Of a stretch of DNA of 50,100 nucleotides, positions 1 to 7,610 are shown piece by piece; position 1 is the stretch's first letter, and each line of letters begins with the position of its first letter. The translations under genes and the position numbers were made by a program. Below the pieces are notes generated by a model. It was not told the DNA's origin and searched no databases. It saw only the letters and a program-made list of their open reading frames with translations. This stretch comes from Bacillota bacterium (lineage in GTDB: Bacteria > Bacillota > Clostridia > Oscillospirales > Ruminococcaceae), in the NCBI GenBank assembly GCA_023460035.1, contig JAEWRN010000013.1, positions 1 to 50,100 of the forward strand, written 5' to 3'.

Positions 1-111
1 ATGAATCTCAAAAAACTGGCTAACTGGAAATGGAGAACCTGTTTTCCTTGCGCCGTATTCACTATTTTGGGCTTACAACTCACGAAGAACCCGGTTTATG
101 CTTCTGCGTAA
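1..111 (+). CDS. possible small or truncated ORF at window edge
   Basis: An open frame runs from an ATG at base 1 to a TAA at 109-111 and would give 36 residues. It has a basic start (MNLKKLANWKW), a short hydrophobic stretch and an end resembling a signal-peptidase site (VYASA). Because it begins exactly at the window edge, I cannot tell whether it is a complete small peptide or the tail of a larger gene, and no ribosome site is visible. Its last codons and stop lie inside a perfect inverted repeat (83-124), so the frame may be accidental. No family recognised. Confidence 0.2.
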   Translation: MNLKKLANWKWRTCFPCAVFTILGLQLTKNPVYASA

Positions 112-124
112 ACCGGGTTCTTCG
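83..124. repeat. perfect 16-bp inverted repeat
   Basis: Bases 83-98 (CGAAGAACCCGGTTTA) are the exact reverse complement of 109-124, with a 10-base loop. No T-tract follows on either side, so it is not a classical terminator by itself. It lies 9 bases before a second hairpin that does have a T-tract. It could be part of a tandem terminator or a protein-binding palindrome. Confidence 0.75.
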
Positions 125-132
125 ACAAGCTG

Positions 133-159
133 AAGCGCCGCTGCTAGCGGCGCTTTTTT
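133..159 (+). terminator. rho-independent terminator
   Basis: AAGCGCCGC (133-141) pairs with GCGGCGCTT (147-155) around a 5-base loop, followed by T154-T159. It ends whatever is transcribed rightward from before the window and sits just past the end of the leftward DUF4250 gene. Confidence 0.85.
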
Positions 160-176
160 ATTGTAACAACCATCGC

Positions 177-353
177 TTATAAAAAACGGTTTTGGTCGGC
201 ATCATAGGCGTAGCCAATGCCGCCAAGGGTATGGGTGATACCCTGCTCTTCCACACACAGCGCGCGGCAAAGCTCTCGCAGGCTGGGGTAGCTGTCGCGC
301 AGCTGGGTATTGACATAGCTCAACAGAATTACGGGGTCCTTCGGCAGTTGCAT
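177..353 (-). CDS. DUF4250 domain-containing protein
   Basis: A small acidic protein of about 58 residues. The pattern MQLPKDPVILLSYVNT followed by LRDxYxSLxxLC and a C-terminal IGYAYDxxxNRF is characteristic of the DUF4250 family, whose function is unknown. I place the start at the ATG at 353-351 because GAGGTG lies 6 bases upstream; an in-frame GTG three codons earlier is less well placed. The ribosome site overlaps the tetR stop codon, so the gene is probably translationally coupled to the regulator and co-transcribed with it. Nothing in the sequence suggests its role in the MMPL system next door. Confidence 0.85.
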   Translation of the reverse strand: MQLPKDPVILLSYVNTQLRDSYPSLRELCRALCVEEQGITHTLGGIGYAYDADQNRFL

Positions 354-363
354 GTAGTGCACC

Positions 364-957
364 TCATTGCAGTATTTTGCGGATAATATCGTACAGCATC
401 GGTTTCATTTCGTTTATCGGGGCCGGGCGGTGCTCAATAATTGAAGAATAACAGGTGGAGCCGCACATTTCCAAAATCACATAAATCAGCCTGAAAATCT
501 CCTCCTGCGTATACCGCTTGGCAAGCGGGCTGCTGGCAAGGTCCTGTGTGATCTGCCGCCACAGGGGGTCGTCTGCCCGCTCGTAAATCTGCTGGGCAAC
601 CATGGGCCACGAAAAGTTGCGCTCAATCAGCCGCAGCGGCAACCGGTTGTGACTGAAATATTCTACAATGCCGTCTACCATCAGAATAAAATCTTCGGTA
701 AAATCCCCGGTGCGCTTTGTCTGTACTTCGGTATAGGCCTCAATTAGCACGCGGTAACTGATTTTGTAAATCAGCTCCTGCAATACATCGCCCTTGTCTT
801 TGAAATACAAATAAAAAGTGCCCTTTGCCACCTTTGCATGCTGTACGATTTCGTCAACCGAGGTTTTGGCAACCCCCTTTTGGGTAAAAAGGGAATAGGC
901 GGCGTCCAGCAGGTTTTGTTTCTTAGCCTGCTTTTTTTCTTCCAACCGTCCACTCAT
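364..957 (-). CDS. TetR/AcrR family transcriptional regulator
   Basis: A 197-residue protein. The N-terminal TetR helix-turn-helix is clear: ILDAAY-like helix 1 (NLLDAAYSLFTQKG), then TSVDEIVQHAKVAKGTFYLYFKDKGDVL. The C-terminal ligand/dimerisation part is variable, as usual. The start at 957 has AAGGAG 8 bases upstream. It is divergent from the MMPL transporter, and the 249-bp gap holds three near-identical palindromes, two overlapping the transporter promoter. I infer that it represses the exporter and releases on binding a ligand, probably a lipophilic one. The ligand cannot be told from sequence. Confidence 0.93.
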   Translation of the reverse strand: MSGRLEEKKQAKKQNLLDAAYSLFTQKGVAKTSVDEIVQHAKVAKGTFYLYFKDKGDVLQELIYKISYRVLIEAYTEVQTKRTGDFTEDFILMVDGIVEYFSHNRLPLRLIERNFSWPMVAQQIYERADDPLWRQITQDLASSPLAKRYTQEEIFRLIYVILEMCGSTCYSSIIEHRPAPINEMKPMLYDIIRKILQ

Positions 958-1026
958 CGGCCTCGCTCCTTACTGCTTGGCACTGCGCCGGCCGGGCGCA
1001 GTCACAGGCCATATATTCTCTTGACC

Positions 1027-1055
1027 AGTATAGGGCAAATGCTTGTAAATGACAA
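1027..1055 (-). promoter_or_regulatory. predicted tetR promoter
   Basis: Reading leftward: TTGTCA (1055-1050), a 17-base spacer, then TATACT (1032-1027), about 70 bases before the tetR start. None of the TGAC-N5-GTCA palindromes overlaps it; the closest is 54 bases upstream of its -35. Confidence 0.75.
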
Positions 1056-1108
1056 GGACGGAATGTGCAATTTGTGAGAAAGCGCCAAAATAGTCGAAAT
1101 TCAACTAA

Positions 1109-1180
1109 TGACTATCGGTCATTTAACTAATTGACTGATGGTCACTTTAAGCCTATACTGTTCATGCTGACCGTTAGTCA
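1109..1180. promoter_or_regulatory. three TGAC-N5-GTCA operator palindromes
   Basis: Three 13-bp palindromes with identical half-sites lie at 1109-1121, 1132-1144 and 1168-1180 (TGACtatcgGTCA, TGACtgatgGTCA, TGACcgttaGTCA). The second overlaps the -35 box and the third lies just past the -10 box of the MMPL promoter; the first is upstream. This is the layout expected for TetR-type repression. Assigning them to the adjacent TetR protein is inference. Confidence 0.8.
1131..1159 (+). promoter_or_regulatory. predicted promoter of the MMPL operon
   Basis: TTGACT (1131-1136), a 17-base spacer and TATACT (1154-1159), 48 bases before the MMPL start. Operator 2 covers the -35 box and operator 3 covers the expected transcription start region. 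Confidence 0.85.
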
Positions 1181-1206
1181 GTAATATCCCGTGGGGAGAT
1201 GAAAAG

Positions 1207-3291
1207 ATGGAACGATTTGCACGGTTTATTGTGCGGCGGCGCAAGCTGGTTTTGGTCATTGCGGTGCTGCTGCTCATTCCGGCAATTATGGGTGCGGTCG
1301 GCACGTATATCAACTATGACATTCTGACTTATCTGCCGCCTGAACTGGAATCGATGGTGGGGGAACAATACCTTGAAAATGACTTTAAAATTGCTTCAAC
1401 TGCCATGATTACCACCGAGCACATGACACAGGCGGACCGCGAAAAGCTGCGCACCGAAATTGCGGCGGTGAGCGGGGTGCGCAAGGTCACCGATGTCAGT
1501 GAGCTTGCCGGGGTGGCTACCCCGCAGCAGTTGCTGCCGGGCGATTTACAAAAGTTTTTTTATGGGCAAAACGACGCGCAGATGATGATTGTCACCTTTG
1601 ACGAGCCGGGTGCCAGCGCCGGTACCATGGACGCTATTTCGCAGATTAAGGGCCTGCTTGCAAAAGACTGCTTTATTGGCGGGGCTTCGGCCATTTTGCA
1701 GGACACCAAAGCGCTGGTGGACAAAGAGATGCCCATGTATGTGCTGGTGGCAGGCGGGTGTTCGATGCTGGTGCTGTTTTTAAGCCTCAGCGAAACACTG
1801 GGCCCGGTGATTTTTATGCTGGGCATCGCGTTCCCTATTTTGTACAACTTTGGCACAAACATCTTTTTGGGGCAGATATCTTACGTCACCGAGGCGCTTG
1901 CCACAGTGCTGCAGCTGGGCGTGACGATGGACTATTCCATTTTCCTTTTGCACCGGTTTGAAGAAGAACGCACCCACATGTCGGATGAAGACGCAATGGT
2001 GCATGCAATTCGCAACACGTTTTCATCAATTACCGGCAGTTCGCTGACAACCGTCGCCGGCTTTTTGGCACTGTGCTTTATGCGGCTGAGCATTGGGCGG
2101 GACATCGGTGTTGTGATGGCAAAGGGCGTCTTTTTGGGGGTCCTCAGCACCGTCACAATCCTGCCCGCGCTAATTTTGGTGTTCCGCCGCAATATGGAAA
2201 AACACACCCACCGTGTGTTGATCCCAAAACTCACCCGCACGGCGGGGTTTGTGACCCGGCATTATGGGGTGCTGCTGGCCGTCTTTGCGGTACTGGTTAT
2301 CCCGTTTGCCGTGGCACAGTCTAAAACGTCGGTGTACTATACCTTGTCCGACAGCATGCCGCAGGACATGGTGAGCATGGTGGGCACCAACCGGCTAAAG
2401 AAAGACTTTAATATGACGACCACCCATTTTATTATGGTGGACGACAGCCTGACCAGTGACCAGATACGCCAGTTGGGCGATGAGCTGGGGCAGGTGGACG
2501 GCATTACCCAGGTACTCAGCTATGAAAAATTTGTCGGTGCCGGTATCCCGGAGCAGCTCGTCCCGGCGGACCTGGAAGAGACGTTTCACAGCGGCGGCCA
2601 TCGGCTGCTGCTTGCAAATTCTACCTATGCCAGCGGTACCGACCAGATGAGCACCCAACTGAAAGAGATGCAGCAGATCGTCAAGCAGTTTGATGCCGGC
2701 GGGGTAATCAGCGGCGAGGGTGCCATGACGAAAGACCTGATTGAAGTGGCGGACGTGGATTTCCGCAATGTCAATATTGCGTCGGTATTCCTGGTGTTTG
2801 CCATCATTGCGGTGGTGTTCCGCTCTGCCTCTATCCCGGTGCTGCTGGTTACGGTGATTGAAAGCGCCATCATGATCAACCTTGGTATCCCGTACTTCAC
2901 CGGTACGTCGCTGCCGTTTATCGCCAGCATTGTAATTGGCACCATTCAGCTGGGCGCAACGGTGGATTACGCAATTCTTACGACCTCGCGTTTTCAAGAA
3001 GAGCTGCGGCGCGGGCGCGGCACCAAAGAGGCGGTGCGCGTTGCGGTAGAGCAGTGCAGCCAAAGTATTTTGACCAGCGGCCTGACGTTTTTTGCCGCAA
3101 CGGCCAGCGTGGCCATGATTTCACGCATGCAGCTGCTGAGCAATATTTGTTTGCTGATCAGCCGTGGGGCATTGATCAGCATGGCGGTCATTTTGCTGGT
3201 GCTGCCGGGGCTGCTTATTTTAACGGCACCCATTATCCGCAAAACGACTTGGCATTGGATCACACCCAAAAAGGAGAGTGCAACAGTATGA
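1207..3291 (+). CDS. MMPL family (RND superfamily) transporter
   Basis: A 694-residue membrane protein built as two similar halves. Each has one N-terminal membrane helix, a large outside loop (about residues 35-165 and 385-525), then a block of five helices. In the first half, VTMDYSIFLLHRFEEE followed by a run ending in SSLTTVAGFLALCFM matches the MMPL/RND core; in the second half, ATVDYAILTTSRFQEE followed by LTSGLTFFAAT is the repeat. The family exports lipids or lipophilic compounds across the membrane using the proton gradient. GGGGAG precedes the ATG. The stop overlaps the next start (ATGA), tying it to the secreted partner. Control by the divergent TetR is inferred from the operators. 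Confidence 0.92.
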   Translation: MERFARFIVRRRKLVLVIAVLLLIPAIMGAVGTYINYDILTYLPPELESMVGEQYLENDFKIASTAMITTEHMTQADREKLRTEIAAVSGVRKVTDVSELAGVATPQQLLPGDLQKFFYGQNDAQMMIVTFDEPGASAGTMDAISQIKGLLAKDCFIGGASAILQDTKALVDKEMPMYVLVAGGCSMLVLFLSLSETLGPVIFMLGIAFPILYNFGTNIFLGQISYVTEALATVLQLGVTMDYSIFLLHRFEEERTHMSDEDAMVHAIRNTFSSITGSSLTTVAGFLALCFMRLSIGRDIGVVMAKGVFLGVLSTVTILPALILVFRRNMEKHTHRVLIPKLTRTAGFVTRHYGVLLAVFAVLVIPFAVAQSKTSVYYTLSDSMPQDMVSMVGTNRLKKDFNMTTTHFIMVDDSLTSDQIRQLGDELGQVDGITQVLSYEKFVGAGIPEQLVPADLEETFHSGGHRLLLANSTYASGTDQMSTQLKEMQQIVKQFDAGGVISGEGAMTKDLIEVADVDFRNVNIASVFLVFAIIAVVFRSASIPVLLVTVIESAIMINLGIPYFTGTSLPFIASIVIGTIQLGATVDYAILTTSRFQEELRRGRGTKEAVRVAVEQCSQSILTSGLTFFAATASVAMISRMQLLSNICLLISRGALISMAVILLVLPGLLILTAPIIRKTTWHWITPKKESATV

Positions 3292-5477
3292 AACGCTTAT
3301 TAAAAATTACAGCCTGTGCCGTGGGCCTTGCCGTGGCCTGCAGCTGCGCCGCCCCGGTATGGGCAGCGCAGGCGGCAGAAGTGGCAAAGGACGAGAATGT
3401 GTTTGTATTTTTAAACCCGGACGGCAGCATCAGCGAGCAGGTCGTCAGCGACTGGCTGCACAGCGAAAACGGGTTTAGTGGGGTAAAAGACACCAGTGCC
3501 CTTGATGATATTACCGTGCTGAAAGGGGATGCCACTCTGCAGCAGGACGGGGAAAAACTGGTGTGGGATACCCCTGCGACCGATATTTACTACCAGGGCA
3601 GCACGACAAAAACCCCGCCCATTACCGCGGCAATTACTTACCAGCTGGACGGCAAGAACATGCCGGCTGCCGCCCTTGCGGGCCAAAGCGGGCACCTTGT
3701 CATCAACATCAAGCTGACCAACCACGAAACGCAGCAACAGACCTTTGGCGGCAAAGAGCGCACGGTGTGCACCCCGTTTGCGACACTGGTCACTGCGGAC
3801 CTGCCCGCGGGCGTGTTTTACAATGTAAAGGCCGAACACGGTACCGTGCAGACCGACTCTGCCAACCAGCTGGTGTGCTTTTTGGCAATGCCTGGTATGC
3901 GTGAAAGCCTGAAAGGCCTTTTGACCAGCGACCTGACGAAGCTAAACGACATGCTGCTGGACGAAGTGACGATAGAGGCCGATGTCAAGCAGTTTGCGAT
4001 GCCCACCATTTTACTGGCCGCCGCAACCAGTGTGGACGAGCTTTCTGACCTGCCCGATATGTCCGGGGTTTCGGATAAAGTCGACGAGCTTTCAGACGGC
4101 ACGAAAACCTTTAAAGAGGGTGCCACCCTGCTGGACAGCAAAATGGCGGAACTGCAAAGCGGTTACAGCACCTTTGATGCAGGGGTAGACAGCGCGCTGA
4201 CCGGCGCACAGCAGGTGAAAAGTGGTGCCGACCAACTGTTGACCGGCACCCAGTCACTGAGCGCAGGGGCTTCCAGCCTGCAGACTGGCAGCAACAAGCT
4301 GGCAGGCAGCTTAAACGAGCAACTGGTGCCGCAGCTTGTGGGCGCAGCCGCCCAGCAGCAGACACTGCAAGCCGATATGGCATCACTGAACACCAAGCTG
4401 GCTGCCCTGCAAACCGGCACGGTGACCTTGCCGGACAGTGCCGTGCAGCAGGTAAGTGCTGCGGTGACCCCGGCGGTAAGCAATGCTTTTGGCACCGTGG
4501 CCGGGGTTGCGGCAAACAGTGCCTCACAGGCAACCGCAACCCAGATTATCACAGCACTTACAGCACAGTCGCGGCAACTGCAAACACAAATAGACAATTA
4601 TACGCAGCAGGCAGCAGAGGCCACCGCAGCGGGGGATGCCAGTGCCGCGGCGACGGCAACTGCGTCAGCACAACAGGCGGGGGTTGCCAAAGCGACGCTG
4701 GATGGCGCTATTGCGTCTATTCAAACTAGCATGCAAAGTGAAGAATCGGCGGCAGCAGTGACTGCTGCGGTAAACAGCGCGGTAGCGGGCAGCCAGCAAG
4801 TGGCCGATGCGGGCACCAATATTGGCAACACCGTAGTTACAGCGGTACAGGCAGCGGCCCCCAGCGTGGTACAGGGCGTGGTGGGCAGCTTGCAAGGCGA
4901 CCTTACCAAAGTAAACACAGAATCTGCCGCTTTGATGACCGGCATGAGCACCCTGATGGGGGCCCTTTACCAAAAGGATGACCCGACCAACACCGAAACC
5001 GTGGTGGGTGCGGCAAATGCACTGGCCACCGGTGCTTCACAGGTTTCAACCGGTGCGGCGGCGGTGCAGGACGGTGTTTCAAAGTTAAGTGGCGGCGCAG
5101 GAAGCCTGTCGGACGGTTTGAGCAAGCTGTCCTCCTCCAGCAAGACCATTAAAAGCTCGCTGACACAATTTAAAAGCGGTACGCTGGAGCTGGCAAACGG
5201 CACGGTGACCCTTGCGGATGGTGTGGGCCAAATGACGAACAACAGCCTTGTGCAAAACCTGCCCACCATCGACAACGTGATGGCACAGATGAAACAGCAG
5301 GCAGAAGACTACACCAGCTATACGGGCAGTGTACAGGGGCAAAAGGCCAGTGTGAAATTTATTATGAAGGTACAGGCCCCCACCGAGGACGAAACGGCCG
5401 CTGTGGCCACCACAAAGCAGGCGGCTGCACAGCCGGAAAAAACAACGTTTTGGCAAAAGCTGAAAGACCTGTTTTAA
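3288..5477 (+). CDS. secreted coiled-coil/heptad-repeat partner of MMPL
   Basis: A protein of 729 residues when started at the ATG overlapping the MMPL stop. The N-terminus (MKRLLKITACAVGLAVACSC...VWA-AQA) is a signal peptide. An N-terminal globular part (to about residue 250) is followed by long helical segments. Residues about 265-345 and 585-650 carry repeated xxLxxG units (such as LLTGTQSLSAGASSLQTGS), the repeat known from YhgE/Pip-like proteins. The middle is very rich in Ala, Gln, Ser and Thr. No C-terminal membrane helix is seen, only a basic amphipathic end (FWQKLKDLF). I infer an extracytoplasmic accessory of the MMPL pump. Its exact role is unknown. Confidence 0.8.
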   Translation: MKRLLKITACAVGLAVACSCAAPVWAAQAAEVAKDENVFVFLNPDGSISEQVVSDWLHSENGFSGVKDTSALDDITVLKGDATLQQDGEKLVWDTPATDIYYQGSTTKTPPITAAITYQLDGKNMPAAALAGQSGHLVINIKLTNHETQQQTFGGKERTVCTPFATLVTADLPAGVFYNVKAEHGTVQTDSANQLVCFLAMPGMRESLKGLLTSDLTKLNDMLLDEVTIEADVKQFAMPTILLAAATSVDELSDLPDMSGVSDKVDELSDGTKTFKEGATLLDSKMAELQSGYSTFDAGVDSALTGAQQVKSGADQLLTGTQSLSAGASSLQTGSNKLAGSLNEQLVPQLVGAAAQQQTLQADMASLNTKLAALQTGTVTLPDSAVQQVSAAVTPAVSNAFGTVAGVAANSASQATATQIITALTAQSRQLQTQIDNYTQQAAEATAAGDASAAATATASAQQAGVAKATLDGAIASIQTSMQSEESAAAVTAAVNSAVAGSQQVADAGTNIGNTVVTAVQAAAPSVVQGVVGSLQGDLTKVNTESAALMTGMSTLMGALYQKDDPTNTETVVGAANALATGASQVSTGAAAVQDGVSKLSGGAGSLSDGLSKLSSSSKTIKSSLTQFKSGTLELANGTVTLADGVGQMTNNSLVQNLPTIDNVMAQMKQQAEDYTSYTGSVQGQKASVKFIMKVQAPTEDETAAVATTKQAAAQPEKTTFWQKLKDLF

Positions 5478-5503
5478 ACGGCAGGGCAAGCCTGAATACA
5501 AAT

Positions 5504-5536
5504 AAAAAACGCGGAGGGGTTTCCTCCGCGTTTTTT
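5504..5536. terminator. bidirectional terminator between convergent genes
   Basis: The stem CGCGGAGG (5510-5517) pairs with CCTCCGCG (5523-5530). A-tract 5504-5509 and T-tract 5531-5536 give a T-run on both strands, so it can stop both the heptad-protein transcript and the leftward yaaA transcript. Confidence 0.9.
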
Positions 5537-5547
5537 GTATTTGTGGG

Positions 5548-6294
5548 TCAATTGCCGCCCCGCACAAAAGCCCAGTGCTGCGGGTGCGAAAGTGCTTTTT
5601 CATATTCGTACCCGCCCCAGTTGAATTTTTGCAGCTGCACAGGCCGGGTGAGCTTGTTTTGTACCAAAAACCTTGCCATTTGCCCGCGGGCCATTTTGGC
5701 GGCTGTTGCCTGCATCACTAATTTGCCGCCGGGCTTTTGCTGTAAAAAATCGACAGTGATAAATTCCTGCCCCGGCAGTAAAAAAGGGGTGACAGCCTTT
5801 GCATATTCGGCAGAGCACAGGTTAATAACGGGCTCGCCCGTCGCAAACAGTGCCGTTGCAAGCTGTGCACCCCAATAGGAATAAAGCGATTTGCCAAAAA
5901 ATTTCAGTGTCCCGCCCATTTCAAGCCGGTAAGGCCAAATGCCGTCCAACGGTCGCAGCAAGCCGTAAAACCCACTGAGGATGCGCAGATGCTGCTGCGC
6001 AAAGTTGAGCTGTGCCCGGCTGAAATCCGCGGCGCCAAGCTGCTTGTATTGCAGCCCGTCATACGCCAGCAGTGCGGGGGTACCCGGTTGTTCTGGCCGC
6101 ATATCCGCAAAAGCAGTAAATGCGGCCAGCGCCAGCGTGGGGTTGATCTTCATTGTGTGCTCCAGCTGCCGGGGGCTGTACTGGCGCAGTGCTTGCAGCA
6201 GCGGCAGGGCTTGCTGCAAAAATTGTGGGGCGGTGGGGGGCAAAGGGCTGTTTGCCCTGCGCATGTTTTTTGCAGGGGAGAGGATTGCAATCAT
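5548..6294 (-). CDS. yaaA: YaaA family peroxide-stress protein
   Basis: A 248-residue cytoplasmic protein. It starts MIAILSPAKNM, has LLAYDGLQYKQL near residue 76, and the family signature LRILSGFYGLLRPLDGIWPYRLEMG around residues 103-127. YaaA (DUF328) proteins bind DNA and limit damage by lowering free iron during hydrogen peroxide stress, as shown for E. coli. Its start overlaps the stop of the peroxiredoxin gene by four bases (ATGA), so the two are translationally coupled. The pairing of a peroxidase with YaaA makes an oxidative-stress operon very likely. Confidence 0.93.
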   Translation of the reverse strand: MIAILSPAKNMRRANSPLPPTAPQFLQQALPLLQALRQYSPRQLEHTMKINPTLALAAFTAFADMRPEQPGTPALLAYDGLQYKQLGAADFSRAQLNFAQQHLRILSGFYGLLRPLDGIWPYRLEMGGTLKFFGKSLYSYWGAQLATALFATGEPVINLCSAEYAKAVTPFLLPGQEFITVDFLQQKPGGKLVMQATAAKMARGQMARFLVQNKLTRPVQLQKFNWGGYEYEKALSHPQHWAFVRGGN

Positions 6295-6755
6295 TTACCC
6301 GCCCCAAGGTACTCCAGAATTTCGGCGGCGTTGGTGTCCGGGTTTGCCTTTGGAAACACCTTTTCAACCACACCGTTTTCGTCAATAATAAAGGTAGAGC
6401 GCACGACACCAAACGAGATTTTGCCGTACAGCATCTTTTCCTGCCAAACGCCAAAGGCCTCTATTGCGGTGCGTTGCACATCGCTTAACAGCAAAAAGGG
6501 CAAGTTGTAGGTTTCGGCAAATTTGCGGTGGCTGGCTTCACTGTCTTTGCTGATGCCAATTACCGGTACGCCAGTGTGCTGAAATGCCGCGTATCCATCC
6601 CGAAATGCGCAGGCCTGCCGGGTGCAACCGGGGGTGCTGTCTTTGGGGTAAAAATAAACAACTACCTTTTTACCGCGAAAGTCGTGCAGCGAAACGGGGT
6701 TGCCGTCTTTATCCGGCAGCGTAAAATCCGGGGCAAGGTCGTGTTCTTTTAACAT
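6291..6755 (-). CDS. bcp: thioredoxin-dependent thiol peroxidase (Bcp/PrxQ)
   Basis: A protein of 154 residues when started at the ATG at 6755, which has AAAGGAGG 7 bases upstream; an upstream extension of 20 residues lacks a site. The peroxiredoxin motif YPKDSTPGCTRQAC holds the peroxidatic Cys44 and, five residues on, the resolving Cys49 typical of the PrxQ/Bcp class. It reduces hydrogen and organic peroxides, recycled by thioredoxin, in the cytoplasm. It is first gene of a two-gene unit with yaaA. Confidence 0.95.
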   Translation of the reverse strand: MLKEHDLAPDFTLPDKDGNPVSLHDFRGKKVVVYFYPKDSTPGCTRQACAFRDGYAAFQHTGVPVIGISKDSEASHRKFAETYNLPFLLLSDVQRTAIEAFGVWQEKMLYGKISFGVVRSTFIIDENGVVEKVFPKANPDTNAAEILEYLGAGK

Positions 6756-6793
6756 AAAAAAACCTCCTTTAAATAAAATGGCTTCTTGCCCAT

Positions 6794-6822
6794 AGTATAG
6801 CGCGCCGAGCAACAAAAGTCTA
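6794..6822 (-). promoter_or_regulatory. predicted bcp-yaaA promoter
   Basis: Reading leftward: TAGACT (6822-6817), a 17-base spacer and TATACT (6799-6794), 38 bases before the bcp start. I see no clear PerR-type box. Confidence 0.6.
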
Positions 6823-6877
6823 CTAAAAAAGTGTTGTTTTTAACTAAAAAATGAAACAAAAATTCAGGCGTATTGTA

Positions 6878-6930
6878 TTGACAAAAGAAAAACGATGTGT
6901 ATAATGAACATATGAACAAGTATTCATATG
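6878..6930 (+). promoter_or_regulatory. promoter and ArsR/SmtB-type operator
   Basis: TTGACA (6878-6883), a 16-base spacer and TATAAT (6900-6905). Directly downstream lies a palindrome, CATATGAA (6909-6916), six bases, TTCATATG (6923-6930). It resembles the imperfect 12-2-12 operators of SmtB/CadC/CzrA repressors. Its position across the start site implies repression of the operon until metal binds the regulator. Confidence 0.85.
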
Positions 6931-6947
6931 AATAGGAGGGCAACGCA

Positions 6948-7313
6948 ATGGTAGACAAAAACGGGATGGAATGCTGCGATTACATTCACGCTCACCCGGA
7001 CCTGATTCGGCAGGTGCGCACCCTGCTGCCGGACGAAGAACTGCTGTATGACCTGGCAGAGCTTTACAAGGTATTTGGCGATTCGACCCGCATTAAAATT
7101 TTGTATGTTTTATTTGAAGAAGAGTTGTGTGTGTGTGATATCGCACAGTTGCTTGGTATGACGCAATCGGCGATTTCGCACCAGCTTCGGGTGCTAAAAA
7201 ATGCAAAGCTGGTCAAAAGCCGGCGGGACGGAAAAACGGTATTCTACTCTTTGGACGACGAGCACGTGCGTGCAATGCTTGGCCAGGGGATGGATCATAT
7301 AACAGAAGGGTAA
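6948..7313 (+). CDS. ArsR/SmtB family metal-sensing repressor, CadC-like
   Basis: A 121-residue winged-helix protein. The recognition region reads ELCVCDIAQLLGMTQSAISHQLRVLKNAKLV. Two possible metal sites are visible. The first is the alpha3N-type site (Cys9/Cys10 near the N-terminus with Cys61 and Cys63 in ELCVCD), as in CadC for Cd/Pb. The second is the alpha5 site (Asp104, His106, His117, Glu120), as in SmtB/CzrA for Zn. It should leave its operator when Cd, Pb or Zn binds. It heads an operon with an HMA protein and a P1B ATPase and has AGGAGG before the start. Confidence 0.93.
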   Translation: MVDKNGMECCDYIHAHPDLIRQVRTLLPDEELLYDLAELYKVFGDSTRIKILYVLFEEELCVCDIAQLLGMTQSAISHQLRVLKNAKLVKSRRDGKTVFYSLDDEHVRAMLGQGMDHITEG

Positions 7314-7326
7314 GGAGCTGCTTAGA

Positions 7327-7545
7327 ATGAAAAAGACATTTCAGATGGAAGATTTGGATTGCGCAAACTGTGCTGCTAAAATGGAGGATGCCATTAAAAA
7401 AATTGATGGCGTCACCAGTGCCACCGTCAATTTTATGACCCAAAAACTGACGCTAGAAGCCGAGGACAGCCGGTTTGATGAAATTGCAAAAGAAGCGGCA
7501 AAAGTTTGCCGTAAAGTGGAACCCGACTGCACAGTACGGTTTTAA
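7327..7545 (+). CDS. heavy-metal-associated (HMA) domain protein
   Basis: A 72-residue protein consisting of one HMA fold: MKKTFQMEDLDCANCAAKM with the metal-binding pair Cys12/Cys15, then IKKIDGVTSATVNF, the usual beta-alpha-beta pattern. Such domains bind soft metal ions and pass them to efflux ATPases. Here the domain is a free protein placed between the regulator and an ATPase that has no HMA domain of its own, so I infer it acts as the pump's metal-delivery domain in trans. AAGGAG lies 9-10 bases before the ATG. Confidence 0.9.
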   Translation: MKKTFQMEDLDCANCAAKMEDAIKKIDGVTSATVNFMTQKLTLEAEDSRFDEIAKEAAKVCRKVEPDCTVRF

Positions 7546-7610
7546 ACTGCACGGTAATCACCAGAACAACGTGCAGCACACTGCGCGTGAAAGGGGACCA
7601 GAGACGGCCC

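Noticed and set aside
2395..3063. Long antisense frame (222 codons) inside the MMPL gene
   Set aside because: Shadow of a clear, full-length MMPL reading; composition rich in His, Arg and Gln as expected of antisense frames in GC-rich DNA.
3054..3287. N-terminal extension of the secreted heptad protein
   Set aside because: The upstream part lies within the MMPL gene in another frame; the ATG at 3288 gives a perfect signal peptide.
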